From: VGEM01 sp033764265 | GTDB taxonomy: Bacteria > Pseudomonadota > Alphaproteobacteria > Rhodospirillales > Rhodospirillaceae | Direction of reading: 5' to 3' | DNA: 25,007 nt | Assembly (NCBI GenBank): GCA_033764265.1 | Contig: JANRJB010000073.1 | Span: 1-25,007 of the forward strand | Part shown: one piece after another, positions 14,328-23,896 of the stretch | Numbering within the stretch: position 1 is the first letter of the stretch | Layout: the number at the start of each line of letters is the position of its first letter | The notes under the pieces: generated by a model | Told to the model about the DNA's origin: nothing | The model's database searches: none | Seen by the model: only the letters and a program-made list of their open reading frames with translations | Made by a program: the position numbers and the translations under genes

Positions 14328-14735
14328 CTACTGTCCGAACGCGATGATCAATGCCCACACGCTACCGCCCAAGAGCAGCAGGAACGTCCCGATCACGCCG
14401 AGAAATCTGAACGGATTGGGCGCCTTCCGCGGGATGCCGATGGCGTGCAGGATGCGGAACGCCACCAGCGACCCGCCGGCCATCGCCAGCACCGTGCGAT
14501 TGGCGCCCGACAGTTCCAACAGGCCCAGCAGGATCAGCACGAACGGCACGTATTCACTGAAATTGCCGTGGGTGCGGATGCGCGCCAGCATCTCCTGCTT
14601 GCCGCCGTCGCCCAGGCTGACCTGATGCTGAAAGCGTCCCTGGATCACCCGCGCGGACAACACCAGATAGACGAGACCCAGCGCGCCGGCCGTCGCGAGC
14701 GTGATGTCCAGCCGCATCGCCACCATGGAATCCAT
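14328..14735 (-). CDS. MAPEG-family membrane protein
   Basis: About 135 residues, four transmembrane helices. The MAPEG signature is clear: LSARVIQGRFQHQVSLGDGG, then RIRTHGNFSEYVPFVLILLGLLELSG, followed by two more helices. Eukaryotic relatives handle glutathione and eicosanoids; bacterial members are mostly uncharacterised glutathione-linked membrane enzymes. A GST lies close by on the other strand. The start is uncertain: ATGs at 14735, 14726 and 14717 are all in frame, and 14735 has GGGG nearby. A gap of ten bases separates it from the CpcT/CpeT gene. Confidence 0.85.
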   Translation of the reverse strand: MDSMVAMRLDITLATAGALGLVYLVLSARVIQGRFQHQVSLGDGGKQEMLARIRTHGNFSEYVPFVLILLGLLELSGANRTVLAMAGGSLVAFRILHAIGIPRKAPNPFRFLGVIGTFLLLLGGSVWALIIAFGQ

Positions 14736-14811
14736 GCACGCCCCCGCAAAACGCCCCAAAAGCGATGCTCAGCATGCCCCGGATCGGGGCGGGGTCAAGC
14801 GCCAATGCGGC

Positions 14812-15609
14812 TCAGCCCGGTACCGCCGCCCGCCGGGACACGATCATGGCGAGCGGCCAGGCCAGGGTCGCCGCCAGGCCTGCGCCAAGGCCGGCCCACA
14901 CTCCCCACTGCGGCACCGCCAGATGCACCACGGTCAGGCCGAGCGCGATACCGACCAGCGGGCGAATCGCACTGGCCGCGGCCACCGCTCCGCCCTTGGC
15001 GCCGAAGCGAAGAGTTGCGACCACCATCAGGCTCGACAGCGCGATCGGAAACACGGCGGCGATACCGGTTGCTGCCGGCCCGATGGCGTCGCTGACCGCC
15101 ACCACCGCCACCACAAACACGCCGACCATCGCGGCCCGCGCCGGCAGTTCAAGCCACCCCCGCCGACGGACCGCGAACCGCGCCGGATCGAGTGACACCC
15201 GTGGCGCCAGCCGATCTGCGAACACGAAGGCCACCACGTTGCCGATGAGCACCACAATCAGTGTTGCATCGATGCCTTCGATGATTACGACCAGAGCGAA
15301 CCACGCGATCAGCGCGCCACCCAGCGCAACCAACAGGCTGTACCCGCGCAACGACAAATGGGCAGCGACCAGCAGAAACGTCCAGGTGGCGACATTGGCC
15401 GCGAGGCTGGCGAGCGCCGCGCCGGCGACGAAGTCGGGCGAGCGATCAAGCGCCAGGAGAACATAAGCCGGGCCGGCCGACACCGGCAGGCAGGCGATCA
15501 AGCCGCCCCAGAATGGCCCCAGGCGCTCGGCTGCGACCGTGGCCGCCACCACCACGAGCGCGGTCGAGACCGCGCGCAGCGCGAGGCCGAGAAGTTGGAA
15601 GTCGTCCAA
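14812..15609 (-). CDS. Integral membrane protein with duplicated fold
   Basis: 265 residues, roughly eight hydrophobic segments. The two halves resemble one another: LGPFWGGLIACLPVSAGPAYVLLAL at about 30-54, followed by a helix, and IGPAATGIAAVFPIALSSLMVVATL at about 176-200, followed by a helix, joined by a basic loop (FAVRRR). GlpM-like small proteins have a similar half, but I cannot assign a family with certainty. The start is a TTG at 15609; upstream in the same frame is the stop codon of the preceding gene, so no earlier ATG or GTG exists. It sits 30 bp after the exported unknown in the same operon. Confidence 0.75.
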   Translation of the reverse strand: MDDFQLLGLALRAVSTALVVVAATVAAERLGPFWGGLIACLPVSAGPAYVLLALDRSPDFVAGAALASLAANVATWTFLLVAAHLSLRGYSLLVALGGALIAWFALVVIIEGIDATLIVVLIGNVVAFVFADRLAPRVSLDPARFAVRRRGWLELPARAAMVGVFVVAVVAVSDAIGPAATGIAAVFPIALSSLMVVATLRFGAKGGAVAAASAIRPLVGIALGLTVVHLAVPQWGVWAGLGAGLAATLAWPLAMIVSRRAAVPG

Positions 15610-15639
15610 TGGGTGCTGCTGGGTTCTGCCGGAACGGCG

Positions 15640-16386
15640 TTACGGACCGATGTCGCCGACCAGCGTGCTCAATTCGAAGCGCGTGCGATAGCCGCGATAC
15701 TCGTGGCGGACGACGACGTAGTCCTCGCCCGCGACCCAGACATCGGTGTTGTCGGTGTACTTGAAATGCCGGGTCGCGAAGGTGCCGGCGGGCACGGTGA
15801 TGGTCTCTTCGCCCACGTACTGGAGGCGCACCTCGGGTGCGATCATGCATCGCACGCTTTCACGGGCGTTGCCGGCCGCGCAGCGCGGAATGCGCTGCTC
15901 GCCGCCGAGTTTCATGTCGTAAAGCGCGAAGTGCAGGCCATCGGCGGCCGCCGGATGCAAGAGCAGGTGAAATTTTTCGGGCACCTTCATTGCTTCCGTC
16001 ACGTCGCGCTCCGGCGTTTTCACCGTGCTCGTCAGCGTATCGCCGCGCACTGCATAGAAGCCGGCGCCCAGGAACTGCCCCGAGGCGTAGGTCAGCGTAA
16101 ACCCCTCAAGCGGCCGAAATCCAGGGTCGAGGCGCACGACGATGGAGATCTGGTTGCCGCGCTGAAGCTGGTCGCTGAACACACGTAGCGTGCGCGAGCC
16201 GTCGGTCTGGCGCGTCAGCGTGAACGTCTCGCGCCCGCACGGCGCGGCGTCGCGCAACGACGAACACACCAGTTCGCCGCTGATGGTCTTGGCCGTGGCC
16301 GGGGGCAACGGCGGTTCCCCGGTCTGCGCCCCCGCCCCCGAGGCGGCGAACACCGCGCCGAGCATCCACACAAACAAAGACTTCAT
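15640..16386 (-). CDS. Exported protein, DUF3108-like, function unknown
   Basis: 248 residues with a signal peptide (1-20, ...SGAGAQ). The mature part is beta-rich. The C-terminal ETITVPAGTFATRHFKYTDNTDVWVAG...VVVRHEYRGY recalls the VPAGTF...VWV...VR pattern seen in DUF3108/DUF6134-type envelope proteins. Four cysteines (41, 50, 169, 180) could form two disulfides after export. GGAG seven bases before the ATG at 16386 favours that start over one four codons upstream. It is 31 bp downstream of the hydroxyacid dehydrogenase gene. Confidence 0.7.
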   Translation of the reverse strand: MKSLFVWMLGAVFAASGAGAQTGEPPLPPATAKTISGELVCSSLRDAAPCGRETFTLTRQTDGSRTLRVFSDQLQRGNQISIVVRLDPGFRPLEGFTLTYASGQFLGAGFYAVRGDTLTSTVKTPERDVTEAMKVPEKFHLLLHPAAADGLHFALYDMKLGGEQRIPRCAAGNARESVRCMIAPEVRLQYVGEETITVPAGTFATRHFKYTDNTDVWVAGEDYVVVRHEYRGYRTRFELSTLVGDIGP

Positions 16387-16417
16387 GAATGACTCCACTC
16401 TTGCCGACCGCAGCGGT

Positions 16418-17545
16418 TCAGTAGCCGCGTTTCAGGTCGACGACGTTCAACAGCCTGTCACCAGCGGCGTAACGCCGCAGATTCTCGCGCATCAACAGCC
16501 ATACCCGGTCGGTGCGCATGTCGGAGTAGCTCGAAACGTGCGGCGTGATGATGACATTGGCCGCCGTCCATAACGGGTTGTCCTTGGGCAACGGTTCCGG
16601 GTCGGTCACGTCCAATCCGGCGCCGGCGATGACGCCGCCGTTGAGCGCAGCCACCAGATCGGCTTGCACGACGCTCTGCCCGCGGCCGATGTTGATGAAG
16701 TACGCGGACTTTTTCATCTTGGCGAATAGCGCGGCGTTGAACAGACCGCGGGTCTGCGGCGTCAGCGGCGTGGCATTGACCACCACATCGGCCTGGCTGA
16801 TCAGGTCGGGCAGTTCGTCCGATAGGCCGACGTAATCGACGAAGTCGGGCTTGTCACGGCTCGAGTTGCGCGTCGCGATGATGCGCATGCCGAGGCTGTG
16901 GGCCATCTGCGCGGTCGAGGTGCCGATGCCGCCCAGGCCTACCACCAGCATCGTTTTGCCGTTGACCTCCCACAGACGCGAACCCGGCACGGCTTCGTCG
17001 TCCCAGCGCCGGTCGCGCTGGGCGGCGACATAGCCATCCAATCCGCGGGTCAGCGCGAGCATGAGCGCGATGACGTGCTCGCCGATCGGCGGTCCGAACA
17101 CGCGCTGCATGTTGGTCACGACCGCGTCGGGTTCCTGCAACTTGGGAATGCGTCCGCACGAATTGAGCCCGGCCGACGGCAACTGCAGCCAGTGCAGGTC
17201 CTTGGCGGCGTCGACCAGGGCGACATCGCAAAACCCGACCAGGGCCTGGGCCCCGGCGGCGTGAGCCATGGCGTCCTCGGGCGTTGCGGCAGCGACCAGC
17301 GTCACTCCCGGCACGGCCGCTTGGAACCAGGCCAGGCGTTCCGGGCTGTCGGTCCAGACTACCGCCTTGGTCGGCTTTTTCCAGCCTGGGATATCGCGCG
17401 CGGCTCGCGGGTGCTCGACCAGGCCCAGCCCCGACAACTCGGCCATGTCGGGCGACAGCGCGGTGTCGGCGCGGCTCGCGGCCGGCACGCCGGCGATCGC
17501 AGCGGCAATGAAAGCAACAATGACCCGCGGACAACGTGAGTTCAT
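16418..17545 (-). CDS. D-2-hydroxyacid dehydrogenase with signal peptide
   Basis: 375-residue NAD(P)-dependent D-isomer-specific 2-hydroxyacid dehydrogenase. The first 26 residues form an apparent Sec signal (hydrophobic VIVAFIAAAIAGV, then AASRAD). The coenzyme site is GLGGIG (203-208), followed by ATRNSSR, where Arg suggests NADP(H). The catalytic set is complete: Arg288 in NIGRGQ, Glu317 in DPEPL and His336 in TPHVSS. Family members reduce or oxidise glyoxylate, hydroxypyruvate or phenylpyruvate-like 2-oxoacids in the cytosol; an exported one is unusual. GGAGG nine bases before ATG 17545 supports the start. It is first gene of the five-gene run and divergent from the TonB receptor. Confidence 0.88.
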   Translation of the reverse strand: MNSRCPRVIVAFIAAAIAGVPAASRADTALSPDMAELSGLGLVEHPRAARDIPGWKKPTKAVVWTDSPERLAWFQAAVPGVTLVAAATPEDAMAHAAGAQALVGFCDVALVDAAKDLHWLQLPSAGLNSCGRIPKLQEPDAVVTNMQRVFGPPIGEHVIALMLALTRGLDGYVAAQRDRRWDDEAVPGSRLWEVNGKTMLVVGLGGIGTSTAQMAHSLGMRIIATRNSSRDKPDFVDYVGLSDELPDLISQADVVVNATPLTPQTRGLFNAALFAKMKKSAYFINIGRGQSVVQADLVAALNGGVIAGAGLDVTDPEPLPKDNPLWTAANVIITPHVSSYSDMRTDRVWLLMRENLRRYAAGDRLLNVVDLKRGY

Positions 17546-17620
17546 GGAACCGTGCCTCCAAGGATGGTGTGCGGTGTTTACACCATTGCCCGGTGCCGTC
17601 TGGCAACCAAAGCCATACCG

Positions 17621-17649
17621 GTGATATTGCGCCGCACTCTCCAACACAA
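17621..17649 (-). promoter_or_regulatory. Possible promoter of the hydroxyacid dehydrogenase operon
   Basis: On the minus strand TTGTGT (17649-17644), a 17-bp spacer and TATCAC (17626-17621) make a weak sigma70-like pair. It lies in the 249-bp region between the divergent starts 17545 and 17795. For the receptor gene a perfect TTGACA occurs at 17731-17736, but no good -10 follows at the right distance. Confidence 0.25.
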
Positions 17650-17794
17650 TTCATAGATATGCAATCGTTCGCCGAACTGTCGCATTCCGGCAACATCGCC
17701 CCGGATTTGAACGCGAATGGTCGCGGGGAATTGACAGGCCACAGTCGTGACAAGACTTTAGCGCCACATGACGACGAACCAGGGAGATTTCCAA

Positions 17795-20107
17795 ATGACT
17801 CGCTCAACCATGCTGCGCGCCGGCGTCGCGCTTTCGGCCTTGTTGGCGTGCGCACAGACCGCGAACGCCCAGACTCAGCAATCGGCCCAGGAGAACGTCG
17901 GGCTCGAGGAAATCGTGGTGACCGCCCAGCGCCGCGAACAGTCGCTGCAGTCGGTGCCGATCGCGATTTCGGCCTTCACAGCCGCCGAACTGGAAAAGCG
18001 CCAGGTCACCAAGACGCTGGACCTGGTCAACTTCGTGCCGAACATGATCGGCTCGAACAACACCAGCCTTGGCACCGCCAACACCTATTCGATCCGCTCG
18101 CTCAACAACACCGAGTCGATCCCCACCTTCGATCCGCCGGTCGGCACCTATGTCGACGACGTGTTCATCAGCCGCCAGAACGCCACCAACTTCAGTTTCT
18201 TCGACGTCGAGCGCGTCGAGGTGCTGCGTGGTCCGCAAGGAACGCTGTTCGGCCGTAACACGACCGGCGGCGCCGTGGTGGTGATCATGCGCAAGCCGCA
18301 GGAGGAATTTGGCGGATACGCCGAGGTTGGTTACGGCCGCTACGACCGCATCGAGGGGCGCGGCTCGTTCGACATGCCGTTCAACGATAAGGTGCTGACC
18401 AAGCTGTCGGCCTATTACGCCAACGACAACGGCTATACCAAGAACCTGACCACCGGCGAACGCATCAACGACGAGAACAGCAAGGGGGTGCGCGGCGCGC
18501 TGCGCGTCCTGATGGCCGATAATGTGACCTGGGACGCGGTGATCGAGTACGTCAACTCGCAGCAGGGCAACATCGCCAACGTCTACGACCCCGCCACCGG
18601 CGACCGCATTACCCGTTCGGGCCTGCGCAAGGGCAAGACAGGAACCACTTTCAGCACGCCGACGACGTTCCTGGCCGGCGAAAAAGGCACCTGGGGCCTG
18701 CACAACAGCACCAAGACGTTGTCGCTGATCTCGAACTTCGAGGTCGCCGCCGACGACATCACCATCAACTTCATCTCGGGCTTCCGCGGCCTCAGCCACG
18801 AGTTCATGACCGATCGCCTGACCACCAGCACCTTCCCGACCGGCGGCGCGGTCAACGCCACCGACGGCGACTACGACCAGTACACCCAGGAGATCAAGGC
18901 GAACGGCACCGCGGTCGACGGCAAGCTGGAGTACGTGATCGGCGCGTTCTACCTGTTCGAGGACAACACCACCGATTTCGCCGACGGCAACAACACCAAC
19001 GCGGCCGGCGTGGTCACCACCTTTGCGGATCGCGTTCTGCGCAACAAGACCGAGTCGATGGCCGGCTACCTCCAGATCGATTACAACGTCGCCGAAGAAC
19101 TGACGTTCACCGCCGGCATCCGCTACACCGACGAAAAGAAGCAGGTCGACTTCCAGCCCAACATCAATCCGCGCGTGGCCGTGGCGAACCTGTTCTCGAC
19201 ACGCGACATCATCGCCGGCGGCATTCCGGTGTCGCGCAAGACCAATCTCTGGACTCCGCGCTTCGCCCTCAATTATCAGGTCACCGACGACATCATGCTG
19301 TTCGCCACCGCCACCCGCGGCTTCAAGTCGGGCGGCTGGAACGCGCGCGGCACCAATGCCGGCGCCATTCAGCCGTTCGATCCCGAGATCGTGTGGAATT
19401 ACGAGGCCGGCGCACGCACCGACCTGTTCGACAACCGGCTGCGTTTCAACGTCACCGGTTTCTACATGGACATTGCCGCGTTCCAGCTGCCGGCGGCCTC
19501 GCTGAACCCGGTCACCGGCCAAACCATCTTCATCACCGGCAACTTCGCCGACATCGAGAATTACGGCGCCGAAATCGAAGTGACGGCCGCGCCGGTGGAC
19601 GGGCTCAACCTGTTCGCCGCGCTCGGCCTGCAGGACGCCAGCTACAAGAACCTGGCGCCCAGCGTCGCCTCGCAGCTCGCCACCTGCCAGCAGCGGCTCG
19701 CGCCCGGGTCCGGCGCCACGCCGGCCCTGATCGCCGCGGTGTGCAACGTCGGCATCGTCACGCCCACGGGCACCATCGGCAAGCCGGTGCGCGCGCCCAA
19801 CTACAACATCGCCGTTGGCGGCAACTACGCGTTCCAGTTGGGCGGCGACCTGGAACTGATCCCCAACGTGGCCGTGCGCCGCGTCGGCAACAGCTGGATC
19901 AGCGGCTCCAACCCGCCGCAAGGTCGCGTGGAAGCCTATTGGCGCGTCAATGCCGGCGTGTCGCTCGACAACAACGTCAGCGGCTGGTCGGTCTCCGCCG
20001 AGTGCGAAAACTGCTTCGGCGCAACGGTGATCACCGCGTTCCTGGCGCCGCACCAGTTCCTGGACGAGCCGTCGCGGTGGGCGGTGCGCGCCAAGTACAA
20101 GTTCTAA
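17795..20107 (+). CDS. TonB-dependent outer-membrane receptor
   Basis: 770-residue outer-membrane importer. It has a signal peptide (1-25, ...QTANAQ), a TonB box within LEEIVVTAQRR (37-47), the plug domain (SVPIAISAFTAAELEK, then VERVEVLRGPQGTLFGRNTTGGAV) and a 22-strand-type barrel ending in the sorting sequence AKYKF. The receptor is of the kind abundant in sphingomonads and caulobacters. The substrate cannot be read from sequence, and no FecR-type signalling extension precedes the plug. AGGGAG sits eight bases before ATG 17795. It is divergent from the exported hydroxyacid dehydrogenase and ends at a strong terminator facing an MFS gene; joint uptake of one compound is an inference. Confidence 0.93.
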   Translation: MTRSTMLRAGVALSALLACAQTANAQTQQSAQENVGLEEIVVTAQRREQSLQSVPIAISAFTAAELEKRQVTKTLDLVNFVPNMIGSNNTSLGTANTYSIRSLNNTESIPTFDPPVGTYVDDVFISRQNATNFSFFDVERVEVLRGPQGTLFGRNTTGGAVVVIMRKPQEEFGGYAEVGYGRYDRIEGRGSFDMPFNDKVLTKLSAYYANDNGYTKNLTTGERINDENSKGVRGALRVLMADNVTWDAVIEYVNSQQGNIANVYDPATGDRITRSGLRKGKTGTTFSTPTTFLAGEKGTWGLHNSTKTLSLISNFEVAADDITINFISGFRGLSHEFMTDRLTTSTFPTGGAVNATDGDYDQYTQEIKANGTAVDGKLEYVIGAFYLFEDNTTDFADGNNTNAAGVVTTFADRVLRNKTESMAGYLQIDYNVAEELTFTAGIRYTDEKKQVDFQPNINPRVAVANLFSTRDIIAGGIPVSRKTNLWTPRFALNYQVTDDIMLFATATRGFKSGGWNARGTNAGAIQPFDPEIVWNYEAGARTDLFDNRLRFNVTGFYMDIAAFQLPAASLNPVTGQTIFITGNFADIENYGAEIEVTAAPVDGLNLFAALGLQDASYKNLAPSVASQLATCQQRLAPGSGATPALIAAVCNVGIVTPTGTIGKPVRAPNYNIAVGGNYAFQLGGDLELIPNVAVRRVGNSWISGSNPPQGRVEAYWRVNAGVSLDNNVSGWSVSAECENCFGATVITAFLAPHQFLDEPSRWAVRAKYKF

Positions 20108-20108
20108 G

Positions 20109-20127
20109 ACGTCCGAACGTTCGACGT
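20109..20127 (+). repeat. Imperfect hairpin after the TonB receptor stop
   Basis: ACGTC(C)GAACGTTCGACGT is a near-perfect inverted repeat with one extra C, starting two bases after the receptor stop codon and just ahead of the main terminator. It may help stop RNA polymerase or protect the mRNA 3' end. Confidence 0.35.
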
Positions 20128-20129
20128 GA

Positions 20130-20163
20130 CGGGCGGGACCTTCGGGTTCCGCCCGTTTCGTTT
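20130..20163 (+). terminator. Rho-independent terminator with UUCG tetraloop
   Basis: CGGGCGGGACC pairs with GGTTCCGCCCG (one G-U pair) around a TTCG loop, followed by TTTCGTTT. This ends the TonB receptor transcript. The T-rich tail reaches the last base of the convergent MFS gene's stop codon. In the opposite direction no T-run follows the stem, so it serves mainly the plus strand. Confidence 0.8.
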
Positions 20164-21395
20164 CAGGGCTTGGCAAACGTTCTTGGGTACGGGCCCAGAA
20201 CCAAGAGCATCGATGCGCCGGCGATGAAGCCGCCTGCTGAAATGTACAGGATCTGATCGTAAGCGCCCTGGGTGTCGAACACCCAGCCGAACAACGGCGG
20301 CGCCATGCCCGAGGCGGTGACAAACAGCGCGTAGAGCGAGCCGTAGATCGCGCCGTAGTGCTTGAGCCCGAAATAGCGGCTACACAGGTAGGCGAGCAGG
20401 TCGAACTCCGCCCCGCCGGCGAAGCCGACCACCACCGCCGCGGCGGTCAGCAGCGCCACCGAGGTGGTCTCCCCGGCCAGCACCAGGCACGACACCGCCG
20501 GCACCAACAGCACGCCCGCGGCCAGACCCGGCGCCCACAGCCGATCCATCAGATAGCCGGTGACGACCCGTCCGGTCAGGATGGCGAGGCCGAGTGCGCT
20601 GGCCACTTGGGCCGCGTCCGACGGCGCGAAGCCGCGATCGGTGAGCAGCGGGATCAGGTGCGCGACGATGCCGCTGGTGCCGAGCCCCGCCAGGAACAGG
20701 CCGAGCCCGATCAGCCAGAAGCGGCGGTCGGCCAGCGCGGCGCGTGTGTTGACGCCCGCGACCGGAGGGGCCTCGGCCGCCGACGCCGTTGTCGTCGGCA
20801 TGCGCAACAGAAAGGCCGCGGCCGGCAACGCCAACAGGCCCGGCAGCACCGCCAGGCCGGTGTAGGCGATGCGCCAGCCGAACGCGGCCTCGAGCCAAGT
20901 GGCGTAGAGCGGCAGGATCGCCCCGGCGATGCCGCTGCCGGTCAGCGCGAGGCCCAGGGCAAAGCCGCGGCGTGCCTCGAACCAGGCCATGATCGCACGG
21001 CTCCAGGTCACCGACGTGGTGCCGGCGCCGATCACGCCGATGACCAGGGCCAGGCTGTAGAAGGCGGCCAGTGACTGGGTGAACGTGCCGAGCGCGACGA
21101 ACAGCAGAGCCATGCCGGCGGTGGACGCCAACGTCACCGGCCGCACGCCGTGGCGGTCCATCAGCCAGCCGACCAGCGGCGAGCCGAAAAGCGCGCCCAG
21201 CACGAAAAACGAGATCACACCCTGGACCTGGGCGCGCGACCAGCCGAACGCCTCGCCCAGCGGGTTGGTGAACACGCCGACAGTAAACATCGGTACGGCG
21301 GAAATGCCGCAGCCGGTGCCGATCAGCGCCGCCAGGATGATCGGCCAGCCCCGCTTGAGTTCCGCCGCTGCCGCCGCCGACGTATCACCCGCCAT
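20163..21395 (-). CDS. MFS transporter, oxalate/formate- or monocarboxylate-type
   Basis: 410 residues, twelve transmembrane segments. The loop after helix 2 carries the MFS signature GSPLVGWLMDRHGVRPV, repeated in weaker form as TGRVVTGYLMDRLWAP after helix 8. TSVTWSRAIMAWFEARRGFALGLALTGSGIAGA is the segment typical of the OFA/monocarboxylate branch, so organic acids are the most likely cargo. GGGAGAGG five bases before the ATG at 21395 supports the start. It converges on the TonB receptor with the terminator between and slightly overlapping. Confidence 0.9.
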   Translation of the reverse strand: MAGDTSAAAAAELKRGWPIILAALIGTGCGISAVPMFTVGVFTNPLGEAFGWSRAQVQGVISFFVLGALFGSPLVGWLMDRHGVRPVTLASTAGMALLFVALGTFTQSLAAFYSLALVIGVIGAGTTSVTWSRAIMAWFEARRGFALGLALTGSGIAGAILPLYATWLEAAFGWRIAYTGLAVLPGLLALPAAAFLLRMPTTTASAAEAPPVAGVNTRAALADRRFWLIGLGLFLAGLGTSGIVAHLIPLLTDRGFAPSDAAQVASALGLAILTGRVVTGYLMDRLWAPGLAAGVLLVPAVSCLVLAGETTSVALLTAAAVVVGFAGGAEFDLLAYLCSRYFGLKHYGAIYGSLYALFVTASGMAPPLFGWVFDTQGAYDQILYISAGGFIAGASMLLVLGPYPRTFAKP

Positions 21396-21493
21396 CGCCG
21401 CCTCTCCCGTTAACCAAATCCTCAATCCCGTAGCGCAAACTAGGATGCCCGAATTTCAGGTTCACCCTCGCGCTCTGCGCCAAGGATGCCGCC

Positions 21494-21823
21494 ATGGCCG
21501 ATGCTCCCAAGCCCGCACCCGAAGCCGCCAAACCCGCGCCGGCTCCGATCAAGAAGCCGACGCCGCCCGACGACGACGAGCCCAAGGCCAAGAAGCTGAT
21601 CGCCAAACCGGCGCCGACTTCGGGTCGCAGCCTGGGCCGGGCGATCATCGTCGCTTCAATCTTCGTCACCATCGGCTGGGTGGTCAGTGCCCGCTTCGCC
21701 GAGCGTTTCGAACTGGTGCCGGTGCAGACGCCGGACAACACCTACATCTACCGCCTGGATACGGTCTCGGGCGCGGTGCATTTCTGTACCTCGGCCCAGT
21801 GTGTCGAACTGCCGGTGAAGTAG
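21494..21823 (+). CDS. Small single-pass membrane protein, Pro/Ala/Lys-rich N-terminus
   Basis: 109 residues. The first 45 are a low-complexity, Pro/Ala/Lys- and Asp-rich cytoplasmic segment. A single hydrophobic helix (AIIVASIFVTIGWVV, about 50-64) follows, then a short outer part containing TYIYRLDTVSGAVHFC and CVEL, where the two cysteines could pair. No family recognised. AAGGA precedes ATG 21494. It is divergent from the MFS gene (98 bp) and convergent with the DUF4170 gene. Confidence 0.7.
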   Translation: MADAPKPAPEAAKPAPAPIKKPTPPDDDEPKAKKLIAKPAPTSGRSLGRAIIVASIFVTIGWVVSARFAERFELVPVQTPDNTYIYRLDTVSGAVHFCTSAQCVELPVK

Positions 21824-21844
21824 CGTCAAGCCGATCCTGCGCGC

Positions 21845-22417
21845 CTAAGCCGTCAGCGCCCGCAACGCATCGCCCAGTTCGCGCGACACGGTCGCGCGGT
21901 CCAGCGGCCCCAGTTCCGCCGGTAGCGTGATCGACACCGAACAGGTGCGCCCCGCCGGCAAAGCCACGTCGATCGAGCGCGTCACCATGCGCGCCTTGGG
22001 CGGAATGCCGGCCGGTTCGTCGCCGCCGTCGGGGTTGTAGTTCTTGCGGATGTCGTAGCGCACCATGGCGTCGTCGACCGACTTCGAGGTCAATCCGCGC
22101 CAGAACCCGAGCGCTTCCCACTTCTCGAACGGGCCGTAGACCTCCAGCTTCTTGCCCTTGGCCGGCGTGCTGAAATTGCTGTCGGCGTATTCGCCGCCCA
22201 CCACCCAGTAGATCTTGCCGATCACTTCGTCCTCGGCCTTGAGGACGTAACGCACCATGGCGTTGTCGACAGTCTTGCCGGTGATGGCCCGCCAGAAGTC
22301 CTTGGCTTCCCGCTCGCTGAACGGGCCGTGCTTTTCGATCACCGCGCCGGCCGCCGGCTCGGTGAACGAGGTGTCGGCGTATTCGCCGCCAATAACATAG
22401 AAGCGCTGCGCCGCCAT
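21845..22417 (-). CDS. Tandem DUF4170-domain protein
   Basis: 190 residues. DUF4170 is a roughly 60-80-residue domain found mainly in alphaproteobacteria, usually as the whole protein. Here it occurs twice: residues 6-60 (FYVIGGEYADTSF ... GPFSEREAKDFWRAITGKTVDNAMVRYVL) and 70-124 (YWVVGGEYADSNF ... GPFEKWEALGFWRGLTSKSVDDAMVRYDI). A third, unrelated-looking part (about 140-190) follows. No signal or membrane segment is seen and the function is unknown. GGAG eight bases upstream supports ATG 22417. It is divergent from trmFO, 102 bp apart. Confidence 0.85.
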   Translation of the reverse strand: MAAQRFYVIGGEYADTSFTEPAAGAVIEKHGPFSEREAKDFWRAITGKTVDNAMVRYVLKAEDEVIGKIYWVVGGEYADSNFSTPAKGKKLEVYGPFEKWEALGFWRGLTSKSVDDAMVRYDIRKNYNPDGGDEPAGIPPKARMVTRSIDVALPAGRTCSVSITLPAELGPLDRATVSRELGDALRALTA

Positions 22418-22519
22418 GAACCGTGCTCCACTGAAAACCGTGAAGAATCAGGATACAACAGCCCAGCGCCGGGCGCGAACCGGGATTGCACGGCCGGCCC
22501 GGGCGGCTATGGTGGCGAC

Positions 22520-23893
<1,374 letters not shown>

Positions 23894-23896
23894 ACC

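Noticed and set aside
17804..20323. 839-residue open frame antisense to the TonB receptor
   Set aside because: It mirrors the GC-rich codon pattern of the receptor, is rich in Arg/Gly/Val without motifs, and runs through the terminator; the receptor on the plus strand has a full set of family motifs.
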